Of a DNA stretch of 64,000 bases, positions 15,369 through 23,458 are shown piece by piece. The stretch is from positions 1 through 64,000 of the forward strand of contig CAYPAU010000001.1 of NCBI GenBank assembly GCA_964408825.1, written 5' to 3'. The notes under the pieces were generated by a model. It was not told the origin of the DNA. It did not search any database and was given only the letters and a program-made list of their open reading frames with translations. The translations under genes were made by a program, and so were the position numbers. Positions within the stretch are counted from its first letter, which is position 1, and each line of letters starts with the position of its first letter. The DNA comes from CAYPAU01 sp964408825. GTDB taxonomy: Bacteria > Patescibacteriota > Microgenomatia > Levybacterales > UBA12049.

Positions 15369-15434
15369 CCCTTCGACAGGTTCAGGGTCATAGTGAGTGA
15401 ACTTGTGGTGAGCATAGTCGAACCAATCGAATCT
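15367..15434. repeat. TTCGA repeat joining secY stop to adk start
   Basis: GACCCTTCGACAGGTTCAGGGTC (a GACCCT...AGGGTC palindrome) overlaps the secY TGA stop, then AGTGAGTG and a 33-nt block beginning AACTTGTGGTGAGC (15400-15432). The repeat ends 2 nt before the adk ATG. The same 33-nt block is identical at 16591-16623 before cmk. Confidence 0.8.
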
Positions 15435-15980
15435 ATGAAAATAGTTCTTATAGGAATTCAGGGTGCAGGAAAATCGACTCAAGGAAATCTTCTCTCAGAA
15501 AAGCTTAATATTCCTTATCTTTCAACGGGGCACATATTTAGAGAACTTGCAAAGGAAAAAAACGCTCTTGGGAGATATATTAAAGAAGTAATGAATGCGG
15601 GATATCTCATCCCTGATAAAAAAACAGTCCAGATCGTAGATGACTATTTAAAAAAACCAGAATATAAGAGTGGGTATATTATCGATGGGTTTCCTCGTAC
15701 GCTAACTCAAGCGGAGTTTTTTAAAGATGGGGCAGATAAAGTGGTCTATATTAAAGTCCCAGATGAGGAGGCCCTCAAAAGATTAAGTTTGAGAAACGGA
15801 GATAATGGAGCGCGTGAAGATGAAACACCCTCCGCAATTGCTAAAAGGATCAAATTGTTTCACAAGCTTACAGAACCGGTTCTTGATTATTATCGTGGAG
15901 AGGGGATTCTTATTGAAATTGATGGAGAAAAAACCATAGAGGAGATCCATCAAGATATTCTAAAGAATCTTGATAAGTAG
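15435..15980 (+). CDS. adk: Adenylate kinase
   Basis: 181 aa from the ATG at 15435; in-frame upstream codons belong to the repeat. P-loop GIQGAGKSTQG (residues 7-17), STGHIFRELA, YIIDGFPRTLTQAEFF and the lid ARG region GAREDETPSAIAKRI. It is the short form without a zinc lid. Converts AMP and ATP to two ADP. Located after secY as in many bacteria. Confidence 0.92.
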   Translation: MKIVLIGIQGAGKSTQGNLLSEKLNIPYLSTGHIFRELAKEKNALGRYIKEVMNAGYLIPDKKTVQIVDDYLKKPEYKSGYIIDGFPRTLTQAEFFKDGADKVVYIKVPDEEALKRLSLRNGDNGAREDETPSAIAKRIKLFHKLTEPVLDYYRGEGILIEIDGEKTIEEIHQDILKNLDK

Positions 15981-16587
15981 AAAATTTATCATTGGGATAA
16001 CTGGAGGATTTGGGAGCGGAAAGTCAACGGCAGCTTCCTTTTTTGAATTGAAGGGATTTGAAAAAATAATTCTCTCAAGTTTTCTAGAGGATGAGGCAGA
16101 GAAACGCGGATTTAAAAAGATAACAAGAAAAATACTTCAAGACGTTGGAAACGAATGGAGAAGAAAATATGGCAGCGGAGTCTTGGCTAGGAGAGCCTTG
16201 GAGTATTTAAGAAAGAAAAAAACCAATAAAGCAGTTATCGATGGGATAAGAAGTCTTGGTGAGATTGAAGAGTTCAAAAAAGAGAAAAATTTTATATTAA
16301 TTGCGGTCGTCTCTTCCAAAAGAAGAAGATTTGAGAGACTAAAGGATCTTAAAAGAAGAGAAAAATTGACATGGGATATTTTTCAAAGACTTGATAGAAG
16401 AGATATGGGGTTGGGACAGAAACATACAGGATTAAGAGTTTTGGATTGCGTTCATAAAGCTGACATCAAGATTAATAACAATCGAGGTATTGAGGAGTTT
16501 AAAAATAAACTAGAAATTTTTTTAAACAGCTATGACCCTTCGACCCTTCGGTCTGGCTCAGGGCGGGCAGGCTCAGGGTCATACTGA
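15970..16587 (+). CDS. P-loop kinase of the dephospho-CoA/nucleotide kinase type
   Basis: 205 aa from a TTG start, overlapping adk by 11 nt. P-loop GITGGFGSGKST (residues 9-20), followed by helix FELKGFEKIILSSF and a VIDGIRSLGEIEEF segment. The fold resembles dephospho-CoA kinase or archaeal-type nucleoside kinases; the substrate cannot be set by eye. Another dephospho-CoA kinase domain is encoded at 50521. The last 18 residues (YDPSTLRSGSGRAGSGSY) are encoded by the TTCGA repeat, whose TGA ends the gene. Confidence 0.7.
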   Translation: MISRKFIIGITGGFGSGKSTAASFFELKGFEKIILSSFLEDEAEKRGFKKITRKILQDVGNEWRRKYGSGVLARRALEYLRKKKTNKAVIDGIRSLGEIEEFKKEKNFILIAVVSSKRRRFERLKDLKRREKLTWDIFQRLDRRDMGLGQKHTGLRVLDCVHKADIKINNNRGIEEFKNKLEIFLNSYDPSTLRSGSGRAGSGSY

Positions 16588-16625
16588 GTAAACTTGTGGT
16601 GAGCATAGTCGAACCAATCGAATGT
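16534..16625. repeat. TTCGA repeat joining kinase stop to cmk start
   Basis: GACCCTTCGACCCTTCGG, then a GGGCGGGCAGG piece, CAGGGTCATACTGAGTA and the 33-nt block shared with 15400-15432. It encodes the kinase C-terminus, supplies its TGA stop (16585-16587) and ends at the cmk ATG (16626). Confidence 0.8.
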
Positions 16626-17309
16626 ATGAAAAAAAAGTTCAAAATAGCAATTGACGGCCCGGTAGGAGTTGGTAAAGGGACTCTTGCCGTTGCGCTTTCA
16701 AAAAAATTCGATGCAATTTATATCAACACGGGTGCAATGTACAGAGCGTTAACTCTGCTGTGCCTAAAAAGAAATATAGATATTAGAGATGAAAAGGAAA
16801 TATTGAAAAATTTAAAAAATAGCACCATTGAACTTAGAATTGACCAATACAATAATCAAAAAATATTCTTAAACGGAGAAGATGTGTCTTCGGAAATTTT
16901 CTTACCGAAAGTTACGAGTACGGTTGCGCTCATATCCCCCTTTCCTTCCGTTAGAAAGGAAATGGTTAGAAGGCAAAAGGAAATATCAGGCAAAGCCGAT
17001 AGGGCTGTTATAGAAGGAAGAGATATTGCTTCGGAGGTTATTCCGGATGCCGATCTTAAAATATTTTTAACTGCCGATCTTTTGGTAAGAGTTCAAAGAA
17101 GACTTAGGCAGCTTAAAAAAAATAATATAGATTTAACATTTAAGGAAGTCTTAGCAGAGACCGAGGAAAGAGACAGGCGTGATACGGAAAGAAGAGTCTC
17201 ACCCCTAACCATTGCGGAGGGAGCCTATGTTTTGGATACCACTAGTCTAACTATCGAAGAAACTGTCGAGAAAGTTATAGAAAAGATGAAAGAGAAGGGT
17301 ATAGCATGA
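16626..17309 (+). CDS. cmk: Cytidylate kinase
   Basis: 227 aa from the ATG at 16626, just after the repeat. P-loop IDGPVGVGKGTLA (residues 8-20), YINTGAMYRALT, VIEGRDIASEVIPDADLKIFLTA and ERDRRDTERRVSPL are standard Cmk motifs. Phosphorylates CMP/dCMP. Its TGA overlaps the map ATG (ATGA). Confidence 0.95.
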   Translation: MKKKFKIAIDGPVGVGKGTLAVALSKKFDAIYINTGAMYRALTLLCLKRNIDIRDEKEILKNLKNSTIELRIDQYNNQKIFLNGEDVSSEIFLPKVTSTVALISPFPSVRKEMVRRQKEISGKADRAVIEGRDIASEVIPDADLKIFLTADLLVRVQRRLRQLKKNNIDLTFKEVLAETEERDRRDTERRVSPLTIAEGAYVLDTTSLTIEETVEKVIEKMKEKGIA

Positions 17310-18085
17310 TAGATATAAAAAATAAAAAAGAAATATCTTTAATGGGTGAAGGCGGGAGAATTTTAGCAAAAGTACTAAATGAACTTTTACAAAATATAAA
17401 GCCTGGAGTTTCAGAGCTTGAGCTTGATAGACTTGCCGAAAAATTGATTAAAAGATATGAAGCCGAACCGGGATTTAAGAAAGTGCCGGGATATAATTAT
17501 TCAATTTGTGTTTCAACCAATAATGTAGTAGTTCATGGTGTCCCAACAAACTATAAATTTAAAGAAGCTGATGTTGTAGGAGTAGATTGTGGAGTTTTTT
17601 ACAAAGGGTTTCATACGGATGCCGCAGAAACGCTTCGCGTTTCAACAATTAACAAACAACAATTAACAAACAACAAAAAAGACAGGATTGATAAATTTTT
17701 AGAGACAGGGAAGGAGGCGTTAAATGAAGCAATTAAAGTTGCAAAACCGGGGAATAGAGTCGGTCATATTTCAAAGACTATTCAGGAAATTGTAGAAGGT
17801 GCTGGATATTCAGTTGTAAAATCACTGGTTGGGCATGGCGTCGGAAGGGATTTGCATGAAGAGCCTGAAGTTCCTGGGTATCTTAATGAAAAAATAGAGA
17901 AAACTCCGATTTTAAAAGAAGGCATGACTTTGGCAATTGAAGTAATCTATAATATGGAATCAGAAAATGTGATGTATAAAGGGGAGGATAATTGGACTAT
18001 CGCGACTGAAACAGGTGGGCTTTCGGGACTTTTTGAAAGAACAATTGCAATAACAAAAGGGGGCCCTTTAATTTTGACTAAATAG
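17306..18085 (+). CDS. map: Methionine aminopeptidase, type I
   Basis: 259 aa. Metal ligands D94 (VGVDCG), D105 (FHTDAAE) and H177 (GHGVGRDLHEEP) are visible, with later glutamates in LAIEV and TETGGL. Removes initiator methionine. Residues about 114-125 (TINKQQLTNNKK) are a low-complexity insertion encoded by tandem TTAACAAACAACAA words, placed between D105 and H177. Confidence 0.95.
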   Translation: MIDIKNKKEISLMGEGGRILAKVLNELLQNIKPGVSELELDRLAEKLIKRYEAEPGFKKVPGYNYSICVSTNNVVVHGVPTNYKFKEADVVGVDCGVFYKGFHTDAAETLRVSTINKQQLTNNKKDRIDKFLETGKEALNEAIKVAKPGNRVGHISKTIQEIVEGAGYSVVKSLVGHGVGRDLHEEPEVPGYLNEKIEKTPILKEGMTLAIEVIYNMESENVMYKGEDNWTIATETGGLSGLFERTIAITKGGPLILTK

Positions 18086-18106
18086 CCCGCCTTGCCGGCA
18101 GGCAGG
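18086..18106. repeat. GC-rich CCTGCC/GGCAGG palindrome after map
   Basis: CCCGCCTTGCCGGCAGGCAG at the map stop codon. One of the palindrome family also found in rplQ, rpsI, tsaD and the coaD fusion. The rest of the spacer to infA is CAATTGTT/AACAATT words. Confidence 0.7.
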
Positions 18107-18218
18107 TTGTTCTTTGAGAGTAGTTTTGATATAATTCTTTGAAGAATTGTTGCATTGTTTAATTGTTACATTGTTAAAATGACAATTTAGCAATAGAGCA
18201 ATGTAGCAATTTATTTTT

Positions 18219-18437
18219 ATGGTTCATCAGGGTTCTTTTGAGATCGACGGGATAGTTAAGGAGGCTCTGCCTAATACTCTTTTTAGGGTAGAACTTCCGG
18301 ATGGAAATATTGTGTTATGTCACCTCTCGGGTAGAATGAGAATGAATTTTATAAAAATTCTACCGGGAGACAAGGTTAAGATAGAAATGACACCTTATGA
18401 TAAAACAAAGGGAAGGATCACATACAGGTATAAATAG
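18219..18437 (+). CDS. infA: Translation initiation factor IF-1
   Basis: 72 aa S1/OB protein (GIVKEALPNTLFRVELPDGNIVLCHLSGRMRMNFIKILPGDKV). Full family length. Binds the 30S A site during initiation. Adjacent to rpmJ and rpsM as usual. Confidence 0.96.
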   Translation: MVHQGSFEIDGIVKEALPNTLFRVELPDGNIVLCHLSGRMRMNFIKILPGDKVKIEMTPYDKTKGRITYRYK

Positions 18438-18515
18438 CTAAATAGTTGGATAGCTAGAATAGCTAATAGGTTTAAAACCATGCAACCATGTAGCTATTTT
18501 AACGATTAATGTTTT

Positions 18516-18629
18516 ATGAAAGTTCAGGCAAGTATTAAACCAAGATGTATGAAATGTAAAATAATAAAGCGAAGAGGCGTTTTACGCGTCGTGTGCGATA
18601 ATCCTAAACACAAGCAAAGACAAGGATAA
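18516..18629 (+). CDS. rpmJ: 50S ribosomal protein L36
   Basis: 37 aa, read directly from the DNA: MKVQASIKPRCMKCKIIKRR... with C-x2-C, then C and H residues (VVCDNPKHKQRQG) completing the zinc ribbon. ATG at 18516, TAA at 18627-18629. Confidence 0.95.
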   Translation: MKVQASIKPRCMKCKIIKRRGVLRVVCDNPKHKQRQG

Positions 18630-18731
18630 ATTTAGTTCAAAATTCAAAATGCAAAATTCAAAATTAAATTCAAAATTAACTTTTAACTTTTCATTTTTAA
18701 CTTTTCATTTGAGCGACCGAAAGGAGCGATT

Positions 18732-19121
18732 ATGAGAATTGCAGGAGTTAATTTACCGGATGAAAAAAGAATCGACATAGCACTTTCTTATCTATATGGC
18801 GTGGGAAGAAACAATGCTTCAGAAATTCTAAAAAAGGCTGGGGTAGATGCAGAGAGACGGACAAAAACTTTATCTGAGGAAGAACAAAGAAAAATTCAGA
18901 AGGTTTTAGAATCTTATAAAATTGAGGGAGATTTGAAAGCAGATGTTTCCTCAAATATAAAAAGACTTAAGGAAACAGGAGCCTATAGAGGCATGCGGCA
19001 TACAAGAAATTTGCCCGTAAGAGGACAGCGGACCAGAAGTAACGCAAGAACAAAAAGAGGTAAAAGAGTTACAATAGGAGCTATCAAAAAAGAGACAGCT
19101 GCAAAAATGGGATTAACTTAA
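18732..19121 (+). CDS. rpsM: 30S ribosomal protein S13
   Basis: 129 aa (MRIAGVNLPDEKRIDIALSYLYGVGRNNA...GMRHTRNLPVRGQRTRSNARTKRG). GAAAGGAGC precedes the start. Contacts the P-site tRNA and the 50S subunit. Confidence 0.97.
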   Translation: MRIAGVNLPDEKRIDIALSYLYGVGRNNASEILKKAGVDAERRTKTLSEEEQRKIQKVLESYKIEGDLKADVSSNIKRLKETGAYRGMRHTRNLPVRGQRTRSNARTKRGKRVTIGAIKKETAAKMGLT

Positions 19122-19122
19122 T

Positions 19123-19530
19123 ATGGCGAGCAAAAAAATAGAACAATCAAAAACAGGATCAAAGAAAAAAACAGGGGTGACAGTTACCGAACAGGGGAAA
19201 GTTTTTATCACTGCCACCTTCAACAATACCTTAGTTACTATAGCAAATAACAAGGGGGATACCATTGCGTGGGGATCAGCTGGCTCCGCGGGATTTAAAG
19301 GGACAAGAAAATCGACACCATACGCTGCAACTATTGCGGTTGAAAACGCGGTAAAAAAAGCCAAGGACATGGGTCTTAAAACCGTTGATGTATTCGTGAA
19401 AGGTCCAGGATCGGGAAGAGACTCTGCCTTAAGAGCCATACGGACTGGCGGACTTTCAATATCCCTTATTTCAGACGTGACACCCATTCCACATAATGGA
19501 CCAAGACCCAAAAAAAAACGAAGGGAATAG
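19123..19530 (+). CDS. rpsK: 30S ribosomal protein S11
   Basis: 135 aa (GKVFITATFNNTLVTIANNKG, GSAGFKGTRKSTPYAA, VKGPGSGRDSALRAI, DVTPIPHNGPRPKKKRRE). Forms the 30S platform. Starts 1 nt after rpsM. Confidence 0.97.
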   Translation: MASKKIEQSKTGSKKKTGVTVTEQGKVFITATFNNTLVTIANNKGDTIAWGSAGSAGFKGTRKSTPYAATIAVENAVKKAKDMGLKTVDVFVKGPGSGRDSALRAIRTGGLSISLISDVTPIPHNGPRPKKKRRE

Positions 19531-19636
19531 CGAGACGCGCCTAGCATACAGAATAAAAAACGAAACGTAAAAACGAATGACGAGATACCACGGCGCAAAA
19601 CAGGCCGGCAATGCAAGCCAGGCGCATGGTGGCCCG

Positions 19637-19646
19637 NNNNNNNNNN
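19637..19646. other. Assembly gap (10 N) between rpsK and rpsD
   Basis: Ten Ns in a 180-nt spacer. The DNA before the gap (19531-19636) is rich in CG-containing words, unlike other spacers here, and carries no visible gene. The true spacer length is unknown. Confidence 0.9.
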
Positions 19647-19710
19647 TATGAGTTACAAGATCGAGCTGGGACTGATAACTTATTAGTAAGCACTAGTAAC
19701 TAAGGGTGTA

Positions 19711-20319
19711 ATGGCAAGATACACAGGACCAAAACATAGATTAGCAAGAAGAGAAGGGATAAATATTTTGGATAAAGACTCGGCGAGTCTTAAGAGGAGA
19801 CTAAATATCCCTCCCGGACAACACGCCCGAAAAAGAAGAACAAGACTCTCAGAGTTTGGGCTTCAGCTCCGTGAGAAACAAAAAGTTAGAAATACTTATG
19901 GACTTTTGGAAAGACAATTTAGAAGGCTCATAAATGATGCTTCAAGGCAAAAAGGCGACACCGGTGAAATTCTTATGTCTCTTCTTGAAAGAAGATTGGA
20001 TAATGTAGTTTATAGATTGGGGTTTGCAAAATCAAGAAGCATGGCAAGACAACTTGTTTCTCATGGGCACATACTGGTAAACGGAAAAGGGGTAAACGTA
20101 CCTTCTTATTCTGTAAAATTGAAAGATATAGTTTCTCTTTCCTCTAAGATAAAAAGATCTTCAAATGTCTCAAAGAATCTTGAGGAAATAAAAGACATAG
20201 AGCCGTTGCCGTTTTTGGAAAAAAAAGATGGATCGGGAAAACTTCTAAGGTATCCTAATAAGGATGATTTACAAGTCCCGTTTAATTTACAGCTAATTAT
20301 TGAATATTATTCACGTTAG
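19711..20319 (+). CDS. rpsD: 30S ribosomal protein S4
   Basis: 202 aa (MARYTGPKHRLARREGINI..., S4 RNA-binding domain RLDNVVYRLGFAKSRSMARQLVSHGHILVNG). 16S assembly initiator. The N-terminal cysteines of zinc-binding S4 are absent. Confidence 0.97.
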   Translation: MARYTGPKHRLARREGINILDKDSASLKRRLNIPPGQHARKRRTRLSEFGLQLREKQKVRNTYGLLERQFRRLINDASRQKGDTGEILMSLLERRLDNVVYRLGFAKSRSMARQLVSHGHILVNGKGVNVPSYSVKLKDIVSLSSKIKRSSNVSKNLEEIKDIEPLPFLEKKDGSGKLLRYPNKDDLQVPFNLQLIIEYYSR

Positions 20320-20328
20320 TGTTAAAAT
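20300..20328 (+). promoter_or_regulatory. Promoter directly upstream of rpoA
   Basis: TTGAAT (20300-20305), 17 nt, TAAAAT (20323-20328), ending 8 nt before the rpoA ATG and overlapping the rpsD 3' end. It would give an essentially leaderless rpoA transcript in addition to operon read-through. Confidence 0.5.
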
Positions 20329-20336
20329 GTTGATTT

Positions 20337-21260
20337 ATGCTTGACCCAACCTTAAAAGTAAAAGAGGAAAAGAGCGAAAAAGATTTTGGTAAGTTCGTAA
20401 TAGAGCCGCTTGAGCCCGGTTACGGGCATACGCTGGGAAATTCGTTAAGAAGAGTTCTGCTTTCTTCAATCCCAGGAGCAGCTGTTACTTCTGTAAGGAT
20501 CTCAGGCGTTAAGCACAAATTTTCAACCATACCAGGCCTTAAAGAAAATGTTGTAGATTTACTCCTTAATATAAAGGGGTTGAATATAAATCTTTTAAAC
20601 TCGAAAGACACAAGTGTGATAAAACTTTCAGTAAAAGGTCCAAAAAAAATAACAGCAAAAGACCTTGAACTTTCGGAAGACGTTGAAGTTACAAATAAAG
20701 AACATTACATCGGATACCTAAATGATAAAAAAGCAAAGCTTGAAATGGAGCTTACTGTTGAAAGAGGACTTGGGTACTCACTTTCGGAGGAAAGAAAGAT
20801 GTCGACCGTCGGAGTTATTCCAACAGATGCAATCTTTACACCGGTTCGGAGAGTTAATTATGAAGTTTCTGCGACTCGCGTAGGAAGACAGACCAACTTG
20901 GACAAATTAACCCTCGATATTTGGACGAACGGTGCAGTTTCTCCAAGAGAGGCGCTGGATGAGGCGGCAAGAATTCTTGCCTCCTCCTTTTCACAAATAT
21001 ATAATCCAAAAGCATCGGTGACTCTTGATGCTTCGGCTCAGGCCCCAGCAGTGCCGGAAAATATTACAAAACTTACAGTTGATGAACTGGATTTACCCAC
21101 AAGAATATACAATAGCTTAAGAAATGGAGGAATAGAAACATTTGGCGATCTTCTTTCAACCCCAAGGAAAGATCTCATATCTATGAGAAATATGGGAGCA
21201 AAATCAATTTCTATAATTGAGGAAAAACTTAAAGGTAGAGGAATAGAGCTGCCAGAATAA
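20337..21260 (+). CDS. rpoA: DNA-directed RNA polymerase subunit alpha
   Basis: 307 aa. N-terminal assembly domain (FVIEPLEPGYGHTLGNSLRRVLLSSIPGAAVT) and C-terminal DNA-contact domain (LDLPTRIYNSLRNGGIETFGDLL..., IIEEKLKGRGIELPE), joined by a short Ala/Pro linker. No SD sequence is seen, in line with the adjacent -10 box. Confidence 0.97.
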   Translation: MLDPTLKVKEEKSEKDFGKFVIEPLEPGYGHTLGNSLRRVLLSSIPGAAVTSVRISGVKHKFSTIPGLKENVVDLLLNIKGLNINLLNSKDTSVIKLSVKGPKKITAKDLELSEDVEVTNKEHYIGYLNDKKAKLEMELTVERGLGYSLSEERKMSTVGVIPTDAIFTPVRRVNYEVSATRVGRQTNLDKLTLDIWTNGAVSPREALDEAARILASSFSQIYNPKASVTLDASAQAPAVPENITKLTVDELDLPTRIYNSLRNGGIETFGDLLSTPRKDLISMRNMGAKSISIIEEKLKGRGIELPE

Positions 21261-21286
21261 GATTAGTAATCGGTTTTCAGTTGTCA

Positions 21287-21307
21287 GCCCGCCTGCCGGC
21301 AGGCAGG
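21287..21307. repeat. GC-rich CCTGCCGGCAGG palindrome in the rpoA-rplQ spacer
   Basis: GCCCGCCTGCCGGCAGGCAG, set inside TTTTCAGTT/AACTGAAA words that form a larger inverted repeat over 21270-21405. The palindrome splits one such word run (CAGTTGTCAG/GTTTTCAG), like an insertion. Confidence 0.7.
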
Positions 21308-21410
21308 TTTTCAGATTTTTGATTGTCAGTTTTCAGATTTTCGGAAAGACAGATAACCGAAGACTTGAAAAAGAATAACAGAAAACTGAAAGCAGACAAC
21401 TGTTTTTAAT

Positions 21411-21971
21411 ATGAGAAAGAATGTTTTTGGAAGAAGATTTAAAAGAGACAAAGACCAAAGGAAGGCTCTTTTTAAAAGCCTTATGTCTTCTTTGGTTTTG
21501 AAGGAGAGGATAAAAACTACAGAGGCCAAGGCTAAATCTATAAGATCTCAGATAGAAAAACTTGTTACAAAAGCAAAAAAAAGAGAAGATGATGCAAAAA
21601 GATTTTTGTCCTCTTTTCTTACAGAAGAAGCAATGGATAAAGTGATCGAAAGAATCGCTCCGCAATTTGCGAAAAGACCAGGAGGATATACAAGAATAAT
21701 ACACGTGAGTGATAAACGCACAGACAGCGCACCTATGGTTATTATGGAATGGACGGAAACAATTCAAAATTCAAAATTCCTGCCTGCCCTGCCCGTCCGG
21801 CAGGCGGGCGGCAGGCAGGACAAATTTCAAAATTCGAAGAGGAGAAAAACCAAGCAGGTAAGGGTTTCCAAAACTTTGGCTGGCAAAAAAATTGCAGTAA
21901 AAAAATCGGTAACTAAATCAAAATCTGTAAAGAAAAAATCAGAAAATAAAACTAAAGCAAAAAAGAAATAA
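21411..21971 (+). CDS. rplQ: 50S ribosomal protein L17 with extended repeat-derived tail
   Basis: 186 aa. Residues 1-117 are L17 (RKDKDQRKALFKSLMSSLVLKERI-like N-terminus, FAKRPGGYTRIIHV). Residues about 118-142 come from AATTCAAAATTC words surrounding a 41-bp GC-rich palindromic element (21779-21819) read as LPALPVRQAGGRQ. Residues 143-186 are a Lys-rich tail. The usual L17 is about 115-130 aa, so the tail is extra. Confidence 0.93.
   Translation: MRKNVFGRRFKRDKDQRKALFKSLMSSLVLKERIKTTEAKAKSIRSQIEKLVTKAKKREDDAKRFLSSFLTEEAMDKVIERIAPQFAKRPGGYTRIIHVSDKRTDSAPMVIMEWTETIQNSKFLPALPVRQAGGRQDKFQNSKRRKTKQVRVSKTLAGKKIAVKKSVTKSKSVKKKSENKTKAKKK
21779..21819 (+). repeat. 41-bp palindromic element inside rplQ
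   Basis: Begins CCTGCCTGCCCTGCCCGTCC and ends GCGGCAGGCAGG. Its reverse complement differs by only one base from the element at 22553-22593 in rpsI. It is flanked by AATTCAAAATTC on the left and AAATTTCAAAATTC on the right. Confidence 0.9.
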
Positions 21972-21972
21972 T

Positions 21973-22395
21973 ATGATTAATAAAACTCAGGCAACAAAAA
22001 GGGCACAGATAAAAAGAGATTGGTATCTTATTGATGTCAAGGATAAGATTTTGGGGAGAGTTGCATCTGACATAGCTTTACTTCTGATGGGTAAAGGAAA
22101 ACCTTATTTTGTAAGAAATTTGGATTGCGGAGATAATGTGGTAGTAATAAATGCAAAACATATCAGGGTAACAGGCAGGAAAGAAACAAATAAAAAATAT
22201 TATAGACACTCTGGGTATCCGGGAGGATTTAAGGTTGGAACATTTAAGGAACTTATGGACTCAAAACCGGAACATATCATTGTCCATGCGGTAAAAGGAA
22301 TGCTGCCACAAAATAGATTGAGAGATAGAATGCTTACAAGACTTTTTGTTTTTAAAGAAGAAACACATCCATACCAAGATAAATTTAAAATTTAA
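21973..22395 (+). CDS. rplM: 50S ribosomal protein L13
   Basis: 140 aa (WYLIDVKDKILGRVASDIALLLMGKGKPYF, GDNVVVINAKHIRVTGRK, YYRHSGYPGG, VKGMLPQNRLRDRML). Forms the usual pair with rpsI. Confidence 0.97.
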   Translation: MINKTQATKRAQIKRDWYLIDVKDKILGRVASDIALLLMGKGKPYFVRNLDCGDNVVVINAKHIRVTGRKETNKKYYRHSGYPGGFKVGTFKELMDSKPEHIIVHAVKGMLPQNRLRDRMLTRLFVFKEETHPYQDKFKI

Positions 22396-22406
22396 AATTA
22401 ATTACT

Positions 22407-22913
22407 ATGGCAAGAACAAAAAAAGTAAATCCAGAAGAAGTTCCCAAAAAATCGAATTCAAAAAGAGATTTCATTTATTCAATAGGTAGGAGAAAAGAGG
22501 CCGTGGCTCGCGTAAGACTTTATTCAAACGAAACAAGCGGAATTAAAAAAGGCCTGTCTGCCGCCCGCCTGCCGGACGGGCAGGGCAGGCAGGGAGAGAT
22601 TTTGATAAATGATAAAAGAATAGAAGAGTATTTTCCGGGGGAACTTGCAAAGACTCGTTATCTTGAGCCCTTTAAAATGACAGATACGCAGGGTAAGTTT
22701 GCTTTTTCCGTTAGGGTATCTGGCGGAGGGATCAACTCTCAACTCGTGGCTACGATTTTAGGCATCTCGAAAGCCTTAGTCAAGACCGATGAAAAGTTTA
22801 AGCCAATCTTGCGAAAAAGAGGATTTTTAACAACAGATGCCAGGGTGAGAGAAAGAAGAAAAGTGGGAACGGGTGGCAAAGCGAGGAGAAAGAAGCAAAG
22901 TCCTAAGAGGTAA
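22407..22913 (+). CDS. rpsI: 30S ribosomal protein S9 with palindrome-encoded insertion
   Basis: 168 aa. S9 core: IYSIGRRKEAVARVRLY (residues 23-39), GEILINDKRIEEYFPG, VSGGGINSQLVATILGISKAL and the C-terminal RKVGTGGKARRKKQSPKR. Between residues 42 and 63 (TSGIKKGLSAARLPDGQGRQ) S9 normally has only a short turn. This stretch is encoded by the 41-bp palindromic element. The C-terminal tail touches P-site tRNA. The gene end overlaps the convergent idi end by 11 nt. Confidence 0.94.
   Translation: MARTKKVNPEEVPKKSNSKRDFIYSIGRRKEAVARVRLYSNETSGIKKGLSAARLPDGQGRQGEILINDKRIEEYFPGELAKTRYLEPFKMTDTQGKFAFSVRVSGGGINSQLVATILGISKALVKTDEKFKPILRKRGFLTTDARVRERRKVGTGGKARRKKQSPKR
22553..22593 (-). repeat. 41-bp palindromic element inside rpsI (inverted copy)
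   Basis: Begins CCTGTCTGCCGCCCGCCTGC and ends GCAGGGCAGGCAGG. It is the reverse complement of the rplQ element with one mismatch in 41, only 770 bp away, in frame in both genes. Confidence 0.9.
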
Positions 22914-23457
22914 ATCTTTTATATCGACTTAGAAGCTCCTCGTTGTTTTTTAGAATTTCTACCTCCAAAACACACCAAGGGGAATATCTTTTGGGATTTT
23001 TTTCAATCTCATCAATAAAATTTTTCCAGTCAACCCATTCTATATTTTCAACCTCATCTTTATTAATCTTTGGATTATCTTCGGTAAATCCTGCAAGAAT
23101 AGGACATAATTCATTTTCAACAATTCCATCTTTTTCTGCTTTGTAAGAAAAATCCGGAACTATATTATATATTTGTACATTATTGATACCAAGCTCATCT
23201 TTAAGTCTTCTTCTTGCGGCATTTATTGCAGATTCCTTGAGTTTGGGATGGCCACAGCAGCTATTTGACCACACCCCTGGCCAAGCTTTTTTCTTTTTAC
23301 TTCGCTTTTGCAAAAGAATTTCACCCTTTTTGTTAAAGAGAAAAAGAGAAAATGCTCGATGAAGAGGCGTTTTGTTGTTATGAATTTGAAGTTTTGGAGC
23401 AGTTCCTAAAACTCTATTTTTCCTATCAACGAGGACAACATAATCAAGATCATGCAT
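22903..23457 (-). CDS. idi: Isopentenyl-diphosphate delta-isomerase, type I
   Basis: 184 aa Nudix-fold enzyme interconverting IPP and DMAPP. Motifs: HRAFSLFLFNKKGEILLQKRS, WPGVWSNSCCGHP with the catalytic Cys in SCCGHP, and ENELCPI with the catalytic Glu. It is the last gene of a minus-strand unit behind a sigma factor and two membrane proteins, and starts 1 nt after the gene at 23459. Related isoprenoid genes lie at 25324, 27833 and 28910. Confidence 0.93.
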   Translation of the reverse strand: MHDLDYVVLVDRKNRVLGTAPKLQIHNNKTPLHRAFSLFLFNKKGEILLQKRSKKKKAWPGVWSNSCCGHPKLKESAINAARRRLKDELGINNVQIYNIVPDFSYKAEKDGIVENELCPILAGFTEDNPKINKDEVENIEWVDWKNFIDEIEKNPKRYSPWCVLEVEILKNNEELLSRYKRFTS

Positions 23458-23458
23458 A

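Noticed and set aside
15393..15434. Longer N-termini for adk, cmk and the permease at 35782
   Set aside because: The in-frame upstream codons are entirely repeat DNA, and the family N-termini begin at the ATGs after the repeats.
21333..21767. 144-codon minus-strand frame opposite rplQ
   Set aside because: Antisense shadow of rplQ, rich in Cys, Phe and Ser, with no start signal.
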